Positions 35,341-44,193 are shown, counted from the stretch's first letter. The stretch is 64,000 nt of DNA from Actinomycetota bacterium (GCA_014360685.1 JACIXB010000027.1:1-64000), one strand, 5' to 3'. Numbers and translations: made by a program. The notes: generated by a model not told the origin, from the letters alone.

Positions 35341-35540
35341 GAAGGCGGAACGGAGAGGCTTGAACACCCGCCTCCCTACCTAGCCCTCGAGCGCGCCGCC
35401 CCCCTTTCCCGCCTCCCCCCGGTTCAGGGCCGTGCGGGGAAAAGGCGGAACGGAGAGGCTTGAACACCCGCCTCACCACCTGGCCCTCGAGCGCGCCGCC
35501 CCCCTTTCCCGCCTCCTCCCGGTTCAGGGCCGTGCGGGGA
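35341..35540. repeat. two tandem copies of a 100-bp unit
   Basis: Bases 35341-35440 and 35441-35540 are near-identical with an exact 100-bp offset and only a few substitutions. Each unit contains AGGCGG...CCGCCT arms able to fold. The pair lies between the operator-promoter and the 3' end of tetR. No coding function is apparent. Confidence 0.9.
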
Positions 35541-35638
35541 AAGAAGATGGAGCGGAGATGAAAAATGCGTGGTTCGCGGGACCACCGACGGGGAAGGATA
35601 GGAGCGTGAAACGGCAGGGCTATGGCGGCTCGTGGGTC

Positions 35639-36292
35639 TTACCGGTTGCCCGGCTCTCCCGCGGGCCCTTTCGCTCCCCGCAGTAGGAGGTCAATGGACT
35701 CCTCGAAGAGGTCCTCGAGGTCCGAACCCTCGATGACCAGTGGCTCCCGAAGGAGGGCCAGCTCCACCAGGCCGGTGGCCATCCTCCAGGCCAGCACGCT
35801 GAAGCGGTAGGGATCGAGGTCAGGTCGGAAAAGCCCTTGTTCTATGCCTTCCCTGACTAGCTCGCTCTCGTTTCTCAGCCACTCTCCTATGATGGTGGAG
35901 ACCTCCCGGACCGTGGTCGGGGAGAGGTTCCGGCGCACCTGTTCCAGGAAGGTGTCCCGCAGCACCCGGAAGACCGAGGGCTGTTCCAGGGAATGCCTTA
36001 TGTAGGCCAGGTACACGGCCCTGATCTTTTCCTCCACCCCGCGGGCCCGGGCCCGGGCCTTTTCCAGGTTTTCGCCGAATCCCGAGACGCCTTGCACGCA
36101 CACGGTGAGGTAGAGCTCCTCCTTGCTGCGGAAGTAGAGATAGAGGGTTCCCTTTGCCACACCCGCCCTCTCGGCGATCTCCTGCATGGTGGTTTCCCGG
36201 TAACCTTTGACGGAGAAGAGCTCCTCCGCCCCCCGCAGGATGGACTGGCGGTGTTCGAGCTTCTTGCGCTCCCTCTTGGTTATCTCTGCCAT
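35639..36292 (-). CDS. TetR-family transcriptional regulator
   Basis: This 217-aa protein has the TetR N-terminal helix-turn-helix (residues about 15-62: ILRGAEELFSVKGYRETTM then AERAGVAKGTLYLYFRSKEEL), followed by an all-helical ligand-binding domain. Charged N-terminal residues precede the HTH, as in fatty-acid-type TetR regulators. It lies about 470 bp upstream of a palindromic operator-promoter and diverges from an Fe-S protein gene. Likely it senses an acyl-CoA and controls the acyl-CoA operon. That role is inferred from position. Confidence 0.88.
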   Translation of the reverse strand: MAEITKRERKKLEHRQSILRGAEELFSVKGYRETTMQEIAERAGVAKGTLYLYFRSKEELYLTVCVQGVSGFGENLEKARARARGVEEKIRAVYLAYIRHSLEQPSVFRVLRDTFLEQVRRNLSPTTVREVSTIIGEWLRNESELVREGIEQGLFRPDLDPYRFSVLAWRMATGLVELALLREPLVIEGSDLEDLFEESIDLLLRGAKGPAGEPGNR

Positions 36293-36447
36293 GACCCGTT
36301 CCGCTTGAAGGAAAATTCATCCATGTCGCGCTCGTCCACCACATTGTATATGAAATCGGGTTATCCCGGGGTTTATAATCCCTCCAGTACCTTGGATTTA
36401 TAATTTCCTCGAGTCCGTCGGCGGGAGATAGAAGGGGAGGGATGAGG
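36293..36447. promoter_or_regulatory. divergent tetR / Fe-S gene promoter region
   Basis: This AT-richer 155-bp region holds two plus-strand TATAAT boxes (36374-36379 and 36399-36404) without strong -35 partners. Ribosome binding site AGGGGAGG lies at 36433-36440. No clear palindrome identical to the 35149 operator is present; a half-site ATGACC overlaps the tetR start codon. Confidence 0.4.
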
Positions 36448-37347
36448 ATGAAAGAGTCCACGAAGAGGATCTTTCGGCTGCATGGTTGGCGTGTGGACCG
36501 CGCCGTACACAACTACCTCTACTTCGTGTTCTACGATCTCTACGTGAAGGGGGCGCTTTACCTCACCAAGGCGGTGGTAGCCCTTTTCTCCCGCCTGGAG
36601 GCCACCAGGTACATTCCCCGGTTCATCTTCGACCGCTATCACGCCAAGGTGCTCTCCCGGGGAGACGTGAACAAGATACTCAACCTGGAGGAGACGGTGA
36701 TGCTGGGGACGGACACCACCAGGCGCATCATCCCCTTCAAGTACGCCAACAAGATCGTGCTGCGGGAGCCGACCCACCTGGCGGTGATGGACTGTCCCTG
36801 CAAGCTGGAGCTGGACGACCCCTGCCAGCCGGTGGCCTCCTGCATCGCCGTGGGGAGGCCCCTGGTGGATTTCTGGCTGGAGCACTGCCAGAAATACCAC
36901 GTTCGCCGTATAACCAAGGAGGAGGCCCTGGCCATCATCGACGAGCACCGGCGCAAGGGGCACATCAACCAAGCCTTCTTCAAGGTGGCCACCGGGGGGA
37001 GTATGGGGGTGATATGCAATTGCTGTCCCCGTTGCTGCGTGAGCATGCGGGCCACGGCCCTGACCCGGAGGATAAAGGGGGCGGAGGACATCTCCCAGTA
37101 CGCGCCCTCCGGATACAAGGTGAGGCACGACGCTGGGAAATGTCGCCTATGCGGGAAATGCGCGGAGGTATGCAACTTCGGGGCGGTGGAGATCAGGGAC
37201 GGGGAGCGCGTCTATCACGCCGAGAGTTGCTACGGTTGCGAGCTGTGCGTGGAGAACTGCCCCCAGGGAGCCCTTTCCCTGTACCTCGAGGAAGGGGGCC
37301 TGCTTCCCCTGGACATCGACCTGGCCCGGGAATTGCTGGGAGGCTGA
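36448..37347 (+). CDS. multi-cluster Fe-S protein, paralogue of 23012-23836
   Basis: This 299-aa protein has CPCKLELDDPCQPVASCIAVG near residues 113-133, CNCCPRCCVSM near 190-200, and two [4Fe-4S] motifs, CRLCGKCAEVCN and CYGCELCVENCP, in the C-terminal quarter. The N-terminal 110 residues are aromatic- and Arg-rich and may contact membrane or partner. It shares its layout with the protein at 23012-23836. ATG 36448 has AGGGGAGG at seven bases, so it is preferred over ATG 36442. It diverges from tetR and is probably controlled with the acyl-CoA genes. Confidence 0.82.
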   Translation: MKESTKRIFRLHGWRVDRAVHNYLYFVFYDLYVKGALYLTKAVVALFSRLEATRYIPRFIFDRYHAKVLSRGDVNKILNLEETVMLGTDTTRRIIPFKYANKIVLREPTHLAVMDCPCKLELDDPCQPVASCIAVGRPLVDFWLEHCQKYHVRRITKEEALAIIDEHRRKGHINQAFFKVATGGSMGVICNCCPRCCVSMRATALTRRIKGAEDISQYAPSGYKVRHDAGKCRLCGKCAEVCNFGAVEIRDGERVYHAESCYGCELCVENCPQGALSLYLEEGGLLPLDIDLARELLGG

Positions 37348-37589
37348 AAGTTTTGGCCCATTCTCCCCAACGGGTGAGCAATCGGTGGGGATAATTCTGC
37401 CGGGTGACGAGACCCGCAGACCCGTACCCTTGCCGTGGCGCCCGAGGGGACAACCCCAGGGCGGCCTGAAGAATAAAGGAATCATCCAACGCGAAGTTAG
37501 AAAGGACGGTATTCTTTAAGGTAATAATTGCCATTTAAACTACTTATCCGAACTGTCCCTTTCGGTATGATTTCGGCATGAAGCGCGTA
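37348..37589. other. convergent intergenic region with nested hairpin
   Basis: This 242-bp gap lies between converging genes. A nested hairpin with GGGG-ACAA-CCCC as its tip and GCCC/GGGC outside lies at about 37438-37467. It may act as a terminator, although no T-run follows directly. I see no gene. Confidence 0.35.
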
Positions 37590-38939
37590 TTACTCCCTGC
37601 GGGCGGTGTAGTTGAGGAAGCGCGCGTATTGGGCCTGGAAGGTGAGCCTCACCGGGCCGATGGGCCCGTTGCGGTGCTTGGCTACCTTGACGTCCGCCCG
37701 GCCCTTGTACTCGTCGTTGTCCGGGTCGTACACCTCCTTGCGGTGGATGAAGATGATGAGGTCGGCGTCCTGCTCGATGGCCCCCGATTCCCGCAGGTCG
37801 GAGAGGATGGGCTCACGGTTATGCTTTTCCGGCTCCCGGGAGAGCTGGGAGACGGCGATGACCGGGATGTTGAAATCCCTTCCAATCACCTTCAGGCCCC
37901 TGGATATGGCGGCTATTTCCTGCACTCGGTTCTCCAGTCGGCGGTCTGAGCTCATGAGCTGGATGTAATCGATGATCACCAGCCCGATGTCGTGTTGAGA
38001 TTTCAGGCGGCGCAACTTTGAGCGCAGCTCCATGATCCCTATGTCCGCGCTGTCGTCTATGAAGATGGAGGCGGAGGACAGATCCCCGGCTGCTTCCGAG
38101 AGCCGTTCCCATATCTCCTCGTCCTCGAAACTGGACTTCAGTTTCTGGCTGTTCACCCGGGCCCGGGAACAGAGCATGCGCTTGGCCACCTCCTGGGCGC
38201 TCATCTCCAGGCTGAATATGGCCACCGGGATGCCCTCCTCCACCGCCACGTGATCCGCTATGTTCAGGGCCAGGGAGGTCTTGCCCATGGAGGGGCGGGC
38301 GGCGATGACGATGAGGTCCGAGGGCTGCAAGCCCTGGGTGAGCTCGTCCAGGTCGGTAAAGCCGGTTGGGATTCCGGTTTGCTTTCGGCCCTCGGCGATC
38401 TGCTCCAGGTCCTCGAAGGTGGCCTCCATGAGCTCCTTCATGGGCTTGATGTTCTCCCTCCGACGGCGCTGGGCCACGTTGAAGATGATGTCCTCGGCCT
38501 CGTCCAGGGCTTCCACCAGGTCCTCGGGGGCCCGGTACCCCACGGCGGCGACCTTGCCCGCGGCCTCGATCAGGCGGCGGTATATGGCCAACTTGGAAAC
38601 CGCCTCCGCGTAGTACTTGGCATTGGCCGGGGTGGGCACGGCGGACATGAGGTTCATTATGTAGGGCCGGTCACCCACCCTTTCCAGGTTACCCTGGGCG
38701 CGGAGGGCCTCGGAGAGGGTCACGGGGTCCACCGGTTCCCCGGAGGCGAAGAGTTGCAGCGCGGTCCGGTAGATGATGGCGTGGGCTTCCTTGTAGAAGT
38801 CCTCCGGCTCCAGGATCTCGGAGACCTCCATGACGGCGTCCGCGGAAAGGAGCATGGATCCGAGCACCGATTGCTCGGCCTCCAGGCTGTGCGGTGGAAG
38901 TTGATCGTGTCGGTCGAAGGCCTGCACAACCGTGCTCAT
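37590..38939 (-). CDS. dnaB: replicative DNA helicase DnaB
   Basis: This 449-aa hexameric helicase unwinds DNA at the replication fork. It has the N-terminal primase-interaction domain (PPHSLEAEQSVLGSML, residues 15-30), and a RecA-like domain with Walker A RPSMGKT at 215-221, the GIPTGFTDLDELTQG linker block just before, Walker B LVIIDYIQLM, and REPILSDLRESGAIEQDAD near 380-400. Length is standard. It is the last gene of the rpsF-ssb-rpsR-rplI-dnaB cluster. No intein is present. Confidence 0.97.
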   Translation of the reverse strand: MSTVVQAFDRHDQLPPHSLEAEQSVLGSMLLSADAVMEVSEILEPEDFYKEAHAIIYRTALQLFASGEPVDPVTLSEALRAQGNLERVGDRPYIMNLMSAVPTPANAKYYAEAVSKLAIYRRLIEAAGKVAAVGYRAPEDLVEALDEAEDIIFNVAQRRRRENIKPMKELMEATFEDLEQIAEGRKQTGIPTGFTDLDELTQGLQPSDLIVIAARPSMGKTSLALNIADHVAVEEGIPVAIFSLEMSAQEVAKRMLCSRARVNSQKLKSSFEDEEIWERLSEAAGDLSSASIFIDDSADIGIMELRSKLRRLKSQHDIGLVIIDYIQLMSSDRRLENRVQEIAAISRGLKVIGRDFNIPVIAVSQLSREPEKHNREPILSDLRESGAIEQDADLIIFIHRKEVYDPDNDEYKGRADVKVAKHRNGPIGPVRLTFQAQYARFLNYTARRE

Positions 38940-38991
38940 GACAACCCCTCTTCCCAGCGCCGACCTCCACGAGGGAGGTGCGGAAAGCGGC

Positions 38992-39444
38992 TCACTCCGG
39001 CACGACCTTGAGATGTATTATGGCTTCCACCTGAGGATGAAGCTTGACGCGGGCCTCGTGAAAACCCAGATTTTTTATGTGTTCGTCCAGGTGGATCTTC
39101 TTGCGGTCTATCTCCAGGCCGAGTTCCTGTTTGACGAGCTCCGCGATGTCCTTGGGGGTGATGGTCCCGAAGAGCTTCCCCTCCTCCCCGGCCTTCGCCT
39201 TGACCTCGAAGGTCCGCCCCGAGATCGCCTGGGCGGTCTCCTCCGCGCGCCGCAGTTCCCGATCCGCCTTGGCCATCTTTTCCCGGGCCAGCTGCTCGGC
39301 TTCCTTGGCCTTGCCCTTGGTCCTGCGCACGGCAAGGCCCTTGGGGATGAGGTAATTATTGGCGTAACCGTCCTTGACCTCCACGGTATCGCCGCGGCTG
39401 CCCAGACCTTCGACGTCGGCTACAAGTATGACTTTCAAGGCCAC
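38992..39444 (-). CDS. rplI: 50S ribosomal protein L9
   Basis: This 150-aa protein has the L9 N-terminal RNA-binding domain (VILVADVEGLGSRGDTVEVKDGYANNYLIPKG, quoted as family pattern in parts: GSRGDTVEVKDGYANNYL), a long connecting helix and a C-terminal domain with FGTITPKDIAEL. It sits between rpsR and dnaB in the conserved order. Confidence 0.97.
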   Translation of the reverse strand: MALKVILVADVEGLGSRGDTVEVKDGYANNYLIPKGLAVRRTKGKAKEAEQLAREKMAKADRELRRAEETAQAISGRTFEVKAKAGEEGKLFGTITPKDIAELVKQELGLEIDRKKIHLDEHIKNLGFHEARVKLHPQVEAIIHLKVVPE

Positions 39445-39536
39445 TCCTCGATTTGCTCCGCTTCGCGACTCCTGTTTCCTGCGGTTGCCGGTATCCCGAC
39501 CCTCAGGTTATGCGAAACCTCCCCCCTGGGCGGTTA

Positions 39537-39827
39537 CTATTTTATCTCCCCTTGGCGTGAAGTGTAGGGGATGAGGGCCATTTCCCTGGCGTTCTTGATG
39601 GCCAGGGCCAAGCGCTTCTGGTGTTGGGCGCAGTTTCCCGTTACCCGCCGGGGGCGTATCTTGCCCTTCTCGGAGAGGAACTTCTTAAGGAGATTGGTGT
39701 CCTTGTAATCGATGTAGTCCACCTTCTCCGAGCAGAAGTAACAGACCTTCTTGCGCTGTTTGCGGCCGTAGCCTTCCTTGGCCTTTTTGTCCTTGGAAGA
39801 CGATTTCTTGCTCTGGTTGGAACTCAT
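39537..39827 (-). CDS. rpsR: 30S ribosomal protein S18
   Basis: This 96-aa protein has the S18 core ([22 protein letters not shown] then [20 protein letters not shown], quoted in parts) with a CYFC pair and a later C-x2-H, so it is the zinc-binding form. The N-terminal 25 residues are Lys/Ser-rich. It lies 84 bp past ssb in the ribosomal cluster. Confidence 0.95.
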   Translation of the reverse strand: MSSNQSKKSSSKDKKAKEGYGRKQRKKVCYFCSEKVDYIDYKDTNLLKKFLSEKGKIRPRRVTGNCAQHQKRLALAIKNAREMALIPYTSRQGEIK

Positions 39828-39911
39828 ACCACTCCTCCCGATGAAATTTTCGGTTGTAATTCTACTCCATCTGCGCCGCGTTTTCAGTGCCTCGGGAGAC
39901 CCTCGTTGAGA

Positions 39912-40343
39912 TCAGAAGACCACCTCGTCCTCCACCCTGGGCTCCAGGTCGACGTCCAGGTCGTTGTCCTCGGAGAGATTTACCTCCGTGAGGTCCCCGA
40001 CCACATCCTCGGCTCGGTCCCTGCGTCCCAGGAAAACCACCCGGTCGGCCACGATCTCGATGGTGGACCTCTTCTGACCGTCCGCGCCCTCCCAGCTGCG
40101 GCTCTGCAGTCTCCCGGTGACCGCCACCTGTCGCCCCTTGGTGAGGTACTCGGCGCACTTCTCCGCCTGGTTACGCCAGACGACGACGTTGAAGTAATCC
40201 GCCTCCACCTCGCCCTGCTGGTTGGGGAAGTTGCGGCTCACGGCCAAACGCAAGGTGCATACCGGGATTCCGCTGGGGGTGTACCTCAGCTCCGGATCGC
40301 GGGTAAGATTCCCTATCAACACTACGCTGTTCAATCCGGCCAT
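39912..40343 (-). CDS. ssb: single-stranded DNA-binding protein
   Basis: This 143-aa OB-fold protein starts with NSVVLIGNLTRDPELRYTPSG, then VCTLRLAVSRNF and a TGRLQSRSW block. The C-terminal tail is acidic but ends DEVVF, where the usual interaction tip is DDxPF. It lies between rpsF and rpsR. Confidence 0.95.
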   Translation of the reverse strand: MAGLNSVVLIGNLTRDPELRYTPSGIPVCTLRLAVSRNFPNQQGEVEADYFNVVVWRNQAEKCAEYLTKGRQVAVTGRLQSRSWEGADGQKRSTIEIVADRVVFLGRRDRAEDVVGDLTEVNLSEDNDLDVDLEPRVEDEVVF

Positions 40344-40420
40344 GATCTCCTCCTTGCCGTACTTTCCCGACGGACAAGGTGATTGTAGGACGGGGCAGTG
40401 ACAAATTCTCCGGCGCGGGC

Positions 40421-40714
40421 TTACCTGCGCCCGTCCAGGCGGAAGATCTTGTGCCTGAGGATCTCGTCGGTGATGTACAGGACCCGGTTCAGCTCCTGCA
40501 CCAACGCCTCCCCGCCCTTGAAAGTGAGGACGACGTAGTAGCCTTCCTTTTCGTGCTTGATGGGGTAGGCCAGCTTCCTCTTCCCCCAGACCTCGAGCCC
40601 GGTCATTTCTCCCCCGTCCCGGGCTATGAGGCCGGTCACCCGTTCCTGGAGCGCCTCGTACTGGGCGGCCTCCAGGTTGGGGCGGGCGATGTACATGAGC
40701 TCGTACTCGCGCAT
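40421..40714 (-). CDS. rpsF: 30S ribosomal protein S6
   Basis: This 97-aa protein begins MREYELMYIARPNLE and contains the S6 block GKRKLAYPIKHEKEGYYVVLTF. The frame is open upstream, but ATG 40714 has GGAGGTG seven bases before it and matches S6 length. It is the first gene of the rpsF-ssb-rpsR-rplI-dnaB cluster. Confidence 0.95.
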   Translation of the reverse strand: MREYELMYIARPNLEAAQYEALQERVTGLIARDGGEMTGLEVWGKRKLAYPIKHEKEGYYVVLTFKGGEALVQELNRVLYITDEILRHKIFRLDGRR

Positions 40715-40784
40715 GATCACCTCCTCCGGTCTAAGCGGCTCCCGGTCCTTCCGGGAGCAGGATGGCCTTTGCGCGCGAGAATAG

Positions 40785-40790
40785 ATTATA
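40785..40790 (-). promoter_or_regulatory. -10 box candidate for the rpsF operon
   Basis: A minus-strand TATAAT lies 70 bp upstream of rpsF. The -35 region at 17 bp is weak (GGTTTC). The remaining sequence to 41134 is GC-rich and without a recognisable gene. Confidence 0.4.
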
Positions 40791-41134
40791 ACATCCGTGG
40801 TTCCAGTGAAACCAGGCAAATCGCCGCTGTAACCGGGGGCGAGGTCGATAACCCGCCCGTCGGTCGAGTCGCTGCCCTTCCGCTGCCTTTTTCGCGGCCG
40901 CTTGCCCGGCATGGGGATAGGTTATCGTCTGGCGCGGCGGTGGATGTCCGCGACCGAGCAGGCAGGGTAGGGAGAAGAAGATAGCGCTGATTTCGTAGGC
41001 TAAGGCCGGGTTTACCGGTTGAATGCGGGGAACGGCGCCGTGGGGCATGAACGGCGGCTCCGACGGCGTGGATGACCATCCGGGGTCCTGTATCTTTATG
41101 GCGTGGAAAGCAAGCAGCGGAATGGAGGATGGTG

Positions 41135-42301
41135 ATGAGCGTTTCGAGAAGCGGAGATCGTACGGCGCGGGCGGATGGTGCTCCCTCGCGGTTGAAGTGG
41201 GATCCGGAGGATTACCGGCGTCACTCCATCCCCCAGTTGAGAAGCGCCCTGGAACTTATCCGGCGAATGGAGATACGGGGGAACGAACACCTGCTGGACA
41301 TAGGGTGCGGGGACGGGAAGATCACCGCCATCCTTTCGACCCTGCTTCCGGAAGGGAGGGTACTGGGAGTCGACGCATCCGAGGAGATGATAGACTTCGC
41401 CGGCAAGAGATATCCGAAGCATAGATATCCCAACCTTTCCTGGAAAGTCGTGGATGCTACCCGACTCCCCTTTCACGGTGAGTTCGACGTGGTGTTTTCC
41501 AACGCCTGCCTGCACTGGATCGCGGATCAAAGGCCGGTCCTTTCCGGCATCGAACGCAGTCTCCGACCGGGCGGAAAGGTATACCTGCGGATGAGGGGGA
41601 GGGGGGAGCTGGGGCGCTTGGAGACTATTCTCATGGAGCTCATAATGAGCGCGAGGTGGCGGGAGTATTTTTCCCGTTGGTCGGGAGGCTTCGGATTTCA
41701 CGATCCGGAGGACTACCGGGCCTGGCTGTCGGAAGCCGGCTTACGGCCCGTGCGGGTGGAGTTGACCAAGATTCACACCGCTTTTCGAGGCCGGGAAGGA
41801 TTGGCCGGGCATATCCGTACCACCTGGCTTCCCTTCACCCTCTGCATACCGGAAGGGGAAAGGGAGGAGTTCATATACCGGATGGTGGACCGCTACCTCG
41901 AGGATTGCCCTCCCGACGCGGAGGGTATGGTATATATTCCCAATTACCGCCTCGAGGTCGAGGCCTACAAACCGGATCGGAGGCGATATACTATCAGGGT
42001 AAGGCAAGACCAGCGAGGAGGTACGAAGGTGCTCTTCAAGAACTACATGGAGGAGGTAGTCGATTCCACCTTGGAGGAGATACTTTCCCGCCGGGACGAC
42101 GTCTGTAAATGCGAACGTTGCAAGATGGACATCAAGGCCCTGGCCCTCAACCACCTACCGCCCAAGTACGTGGTCACCGACAAGGGTTACGTCTATACCA
42201 AGGTCAACGAGCTGGAGAGCCAGTTCAAGGCCGACGTCACCGTGGCGGTCACCAACGCCATGAAGGTGGTCCGGAAGAACCCCCGCCACGATAAAGATTA
42301 G
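41135..42301 (+). CDS. SAM-dependent methyltransferase read in frame into ComFB domain
   Basis: The first 295 residues form a class I methyltransferase of the trans-aconitate methyltransferase type, with motif I LLDIGCGDGKITAIL near residues 55-69, VLGVDASEEMIDFA, and FDVVFSNACLHWI. The last 90 residues are a ComFB domain (NYMEEVVDSTLEEIL ... CKCERCKMDIKALALNHLPPKYV, in parts), with its Cys-x-Cys-x2-Cys motif. ComFB starts at a GTG (42029) with its own AGGAGGT, so it is probably also made separately. The join may be a frameshift or a natural fusion. Start ATG 41135 has GGAGG at a proper distance. The methyl acceptor is unknown. Confidence 0.8.
   Translation: MSVSRSGDRTARADGAPSRLKWDPEDYRRHSIPQLRSALELIRRMEIRGNEHLLDIGCGDGKITAILSTLLPEGRVLGVDASEEMIDFAGKRYPKHRYPNLSWKVVDATRLPFHGEFDVVFSNACLHWIADQRPVLSGIERSLRPGGKVYLRMRGRGELGRLETILMELIMSARWREYFSRWSGGFGFHDPEDYRAWLSEAGLRPVRVELTKIHTAFRGREGLAGHIRTTWLPFTLCIPEGEREEFIYRMVDRYLEDCPPDAEGMVYIPNYRLEVEAYKPDRRRYTIRVRQDQRGGTKVLFKNYMEEVVDSTLEEILSRRDDVCKCERCKMDIKALALNHLPPKYVVTDKGYVYTKVNELESQFKADVTVAVTNAMKVVRKNPRHDKD
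42029..42301 (+). CDS. ComFB-domain protein, internal in-frame start
   Basis: An AGGAGGT at 42016-42022 sits six bases before GTG 42029, which is in frame with the preceding methyltransferase. The 90-aa product is exactly a ComFB domain (Bacillus late-competence family; some homologues bind cyclic di-nucleotides). The cysteine motif CKCERC is intact. It is listed separately because the strong internal start suggests independent translation. Confidence 0.6.
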   Translation: MLFKNYMEEVVDSTLEEILSRRDDVCKCERCKMDIKALALNHLPPKYVVTDKGYVYTKVNELESQFKADVTVAVTNAMKVVRKNPRHDKD

Positions 42302-42343
42302 GGCCGGCGGTGGAGATCGGGAGAACGGGGCCTCGAAGACGCC

Positions 42344-43171
42344 GTGCGGGGCACGAAACCCTGGTATCTCCGACCCGATCAAGGCTTGCCGATGGACCGG
42401 ATAACCGCTCGCCAACCCTTTGAGCAGGGGAGGGAAAGGCCGGGTGGAAGGGCGGCGGGTCCGCCTGGCACGGGGCCGGGTGTCTTCCGCCTGTTCCATC
42501 CCCTGGAGGTGAGCGTGGCCGAGGCCCGAGAGTTGCAGGAACGGTTGAGGGAGGAGGTGCGCTGCGACCTACCCCTGGACCCCGGGAAGGTGCGCCTGGT
42601 GGCCGGGACGGACATCTCCTACCTGCGGGAGAGGAGACTGGCGTTGGGGGCGGCGGTACTCATGAGCTACCCCGACCTGGAGATCCTGGAGGTGGGGACC
42701 TCCTGCGTGAACGTAGATTTCCCTTACGTCCCGGGCCTGCTCTCCTTCCGTGAGTTGCCGGCCCTGCTCCCGGCCCTGGAGGAACTCGGTTCCCGGCCGG
42801 ACGTGGTGTTCGTGGACGGTCAGGGGATCGCCCACCCGAGGGGATGCGGCTTGGCCTCCCACTTGGGGGTGGTCACCGGCTTACCCACCATAGGCTGCGC
42901 CAAGTCCAGGTTGCTGGGAGAGGCCGAAGAGCCGGGGCCGGAGGTGGGCGACTGGACTCCCCTGGTGTACGAAGGGAGGACGGTGGGCGCGGTTCTGCGC
43001 ACCCGGAAAGGCGTCAAGCCCCTTTACGTGTCCGTGGGGCATATGGTAGATCTTCCCAGCTCGATCCGCGCGGTGCTCGCCTGCCTGCGCGGCACCAGGC
43101 TCCCGGAGCCCCAGCGCAGGGCGCACCAGGTCACCGAGGAGCTGAAACGGAAGGTCCGGGCGGGCGGGTAA
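42344..43171 (+). CDS. nfi: endonuclease V
   Basis: This enzyme nicks DNA near deoxyinosine (or RNA inosine). Numbered from GTG 42344, the catalytic acids are visible as D90 (AGTDISY), E137 (PGLLSFRE), D158 (VDGQGIAHPRG) and also H164, and K187 in CAKSRL. The wedge PYVPG is present. The typical length is about 225 aa, so this 275-aa frame probably starts too early. The conserved part begins near FRLFHPLEVSVAEA (residue 48). ATG 42392 or GTG 42509/42515 (the latter after GGAGGTG) are alternatives. It follows the ComFB stop by 42 bp. Confidence 0.9.
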   Translation: MRGTKPWYLRPDQGLPMDRITARQPFEQGRERPGGRAAGPPGTGPGVFRLFHPLEVSVAEARELQERLREEVRCDLPLDPGKVRLVAGTDISYLRERRLALGAAVLMSYPDLEILEVGTSCVNVDFPYVPGLLSFRELPALLPALEELGSRPDVVFVDGQGIAHPRGCGLASHLGVVTGLPTIGCAKSRLLGEAEEPGPEVGDWTPLVYEGRTVGAVLRTRKGVKPLYVSVGHMVDLPSSIRAVLACLRGTRLPEPQRRAHQVTEELKRKVRAGG

Positions 43172-43524
43172 GATCCCCTCAAGCCTCGGGGAAGCAAGTT
43201 CCAGGGAAGCAGGTGTTCAAGCCCTACCTCGAGATCTCCTCCTTCCAGCCGTGGCGCTCTTACCGGATCGTTCTCGAATTCCGGAGAAACCGGCGCCACG
43301 TCTCCGCTCCACGGATGCGGCGCGCTTTTTCCCACCGCGCGTCCCGCCTCCCGGCGGTCGGCAGACATCCCCTGGTGATATGGTGGACATGAAGGTCGGT
43401 TCCTGCATGGTCGCCCGCCTGAGGCCCGTATTAAAGGTCTCCATCCCCAGGTGAATGACCGTCGGGGTCTCCGAGACAACCAGTCAAGCGGCGGGGCTGG
43501 AGTAGGCGCATCATCCCCTGTTTT
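43172..43524. other. convergent intergenic region, nothing assigned
   Basis: This 353-bp gap lies between converging endonuclease V and CysE-like genes. A weak CCCC...GGGG hairpin is just past the endonuclease stop (43174-43191). No gene or RNA is recognisable. Confidence 0.4.
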
Positions 43525-44193
43525 TCAGTGCCGCCCGGGGCGCCTCACTACCCGGGCCGGGATGCCGTATGCCAGGGACCCGGCGGGAACGTCGTCCAGC
43601 ACTAGGGAATGAGCGCCGATGACCGCGCCCGGTCCGATCTCCACGTTTCCCAGCACCGTGACTCCGGTATAGAGGATGGCCCCGTCACCGATGCGGGGAT
43701 ATCCCTCCTCTCCGGGGTCGAAGGGCGAGGCCCCCCGGCCTCCCAGGGTGACGTTATGCAGGATCCACACGTCCCGGCCTATCTTCACCCCCCGGCCGAT
43801 GGTCACCCCCGCGGTGTGCCAGATGCGGCACCCCGGGCCGATGTCCGCCCCAGGGTCTATCTCCGCCCCGGTCAAGAGATAATTGAGGCGGGACAGGAAC
43901 TCGGGCAGCAGCCGCAGGCCCCGCAGGTAGAGCCGGCGGTAGAGCCGGTAGAAGAGCAGGGCCTGAACGCCCGGTTTGACCAGGAGTACCCGGATCGCCT
44001 GCCGGAGGTCCGCGGCTCCCCGCAGCGTCCCTCCCTCGCTGAAAAGCGCCTTCACATCCCCGAGCAGCCCTTCCGGTTCCCCTTGCCGGCTCACCGCTTC
44101 CACCAGGTTGCGGACCGCCAGGGACGCTCTTCCCGCGAGGTCGCGCCACACCTGAAAGGGATCCCCTTCAGCTTCGCCGCGAGATATCTCCAT
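43525..44193 (-). CDS. serine O-acetyltransferase-like hexapeptide protein
   Basis: This 222-aa protein has an N-terminal helical region and a C-terminal left-handed beta helix. Its hexapeptide repeats include GADIGPGCRIWHTAGVTIG and VKIGRDVWILHNVTLGGRG near residues 125-165. The catalytic-type His sits in IWHTAGV and the Asp position lies upstream. The pattern is that of CysE, which acetylates serine for cysteine synthesis. The C-terminal GIPARVVRR is typical. No cysK is adjacent, so another acetyl acceptor is possible. GAGGTGG precedes the ATG. Confidence 0.8.
   Translation of the reverse strand: MEISRGEAEGDPFQVWRDLAGRASLAVRNLVEAVSRQGEPEGLLGDVKALFSEGGTLRGAADLRQAIRVLLVKPGVQALLFYRLYRRLYLRGLRLLPEFLSRLNYLLTGAEIDPGADIGPGCRIWHTAGVTIGRGVKIGRDVWILHNVTLGGRGASPFDPGEEGYPRIGDGAILYTGVTVLGNVEIGPGAVIGAHSLVLDDVPAGSLAYGIPARVVRRPGRH

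Noticed and set aside
37348-37589. Cobalamin riboswitch in the region before dnaB's 3' end
   Set aside because: A short GCCGGG...GAGACCCGC segment looked similar, but the B12 box and its core do not fit and no target gene follows.
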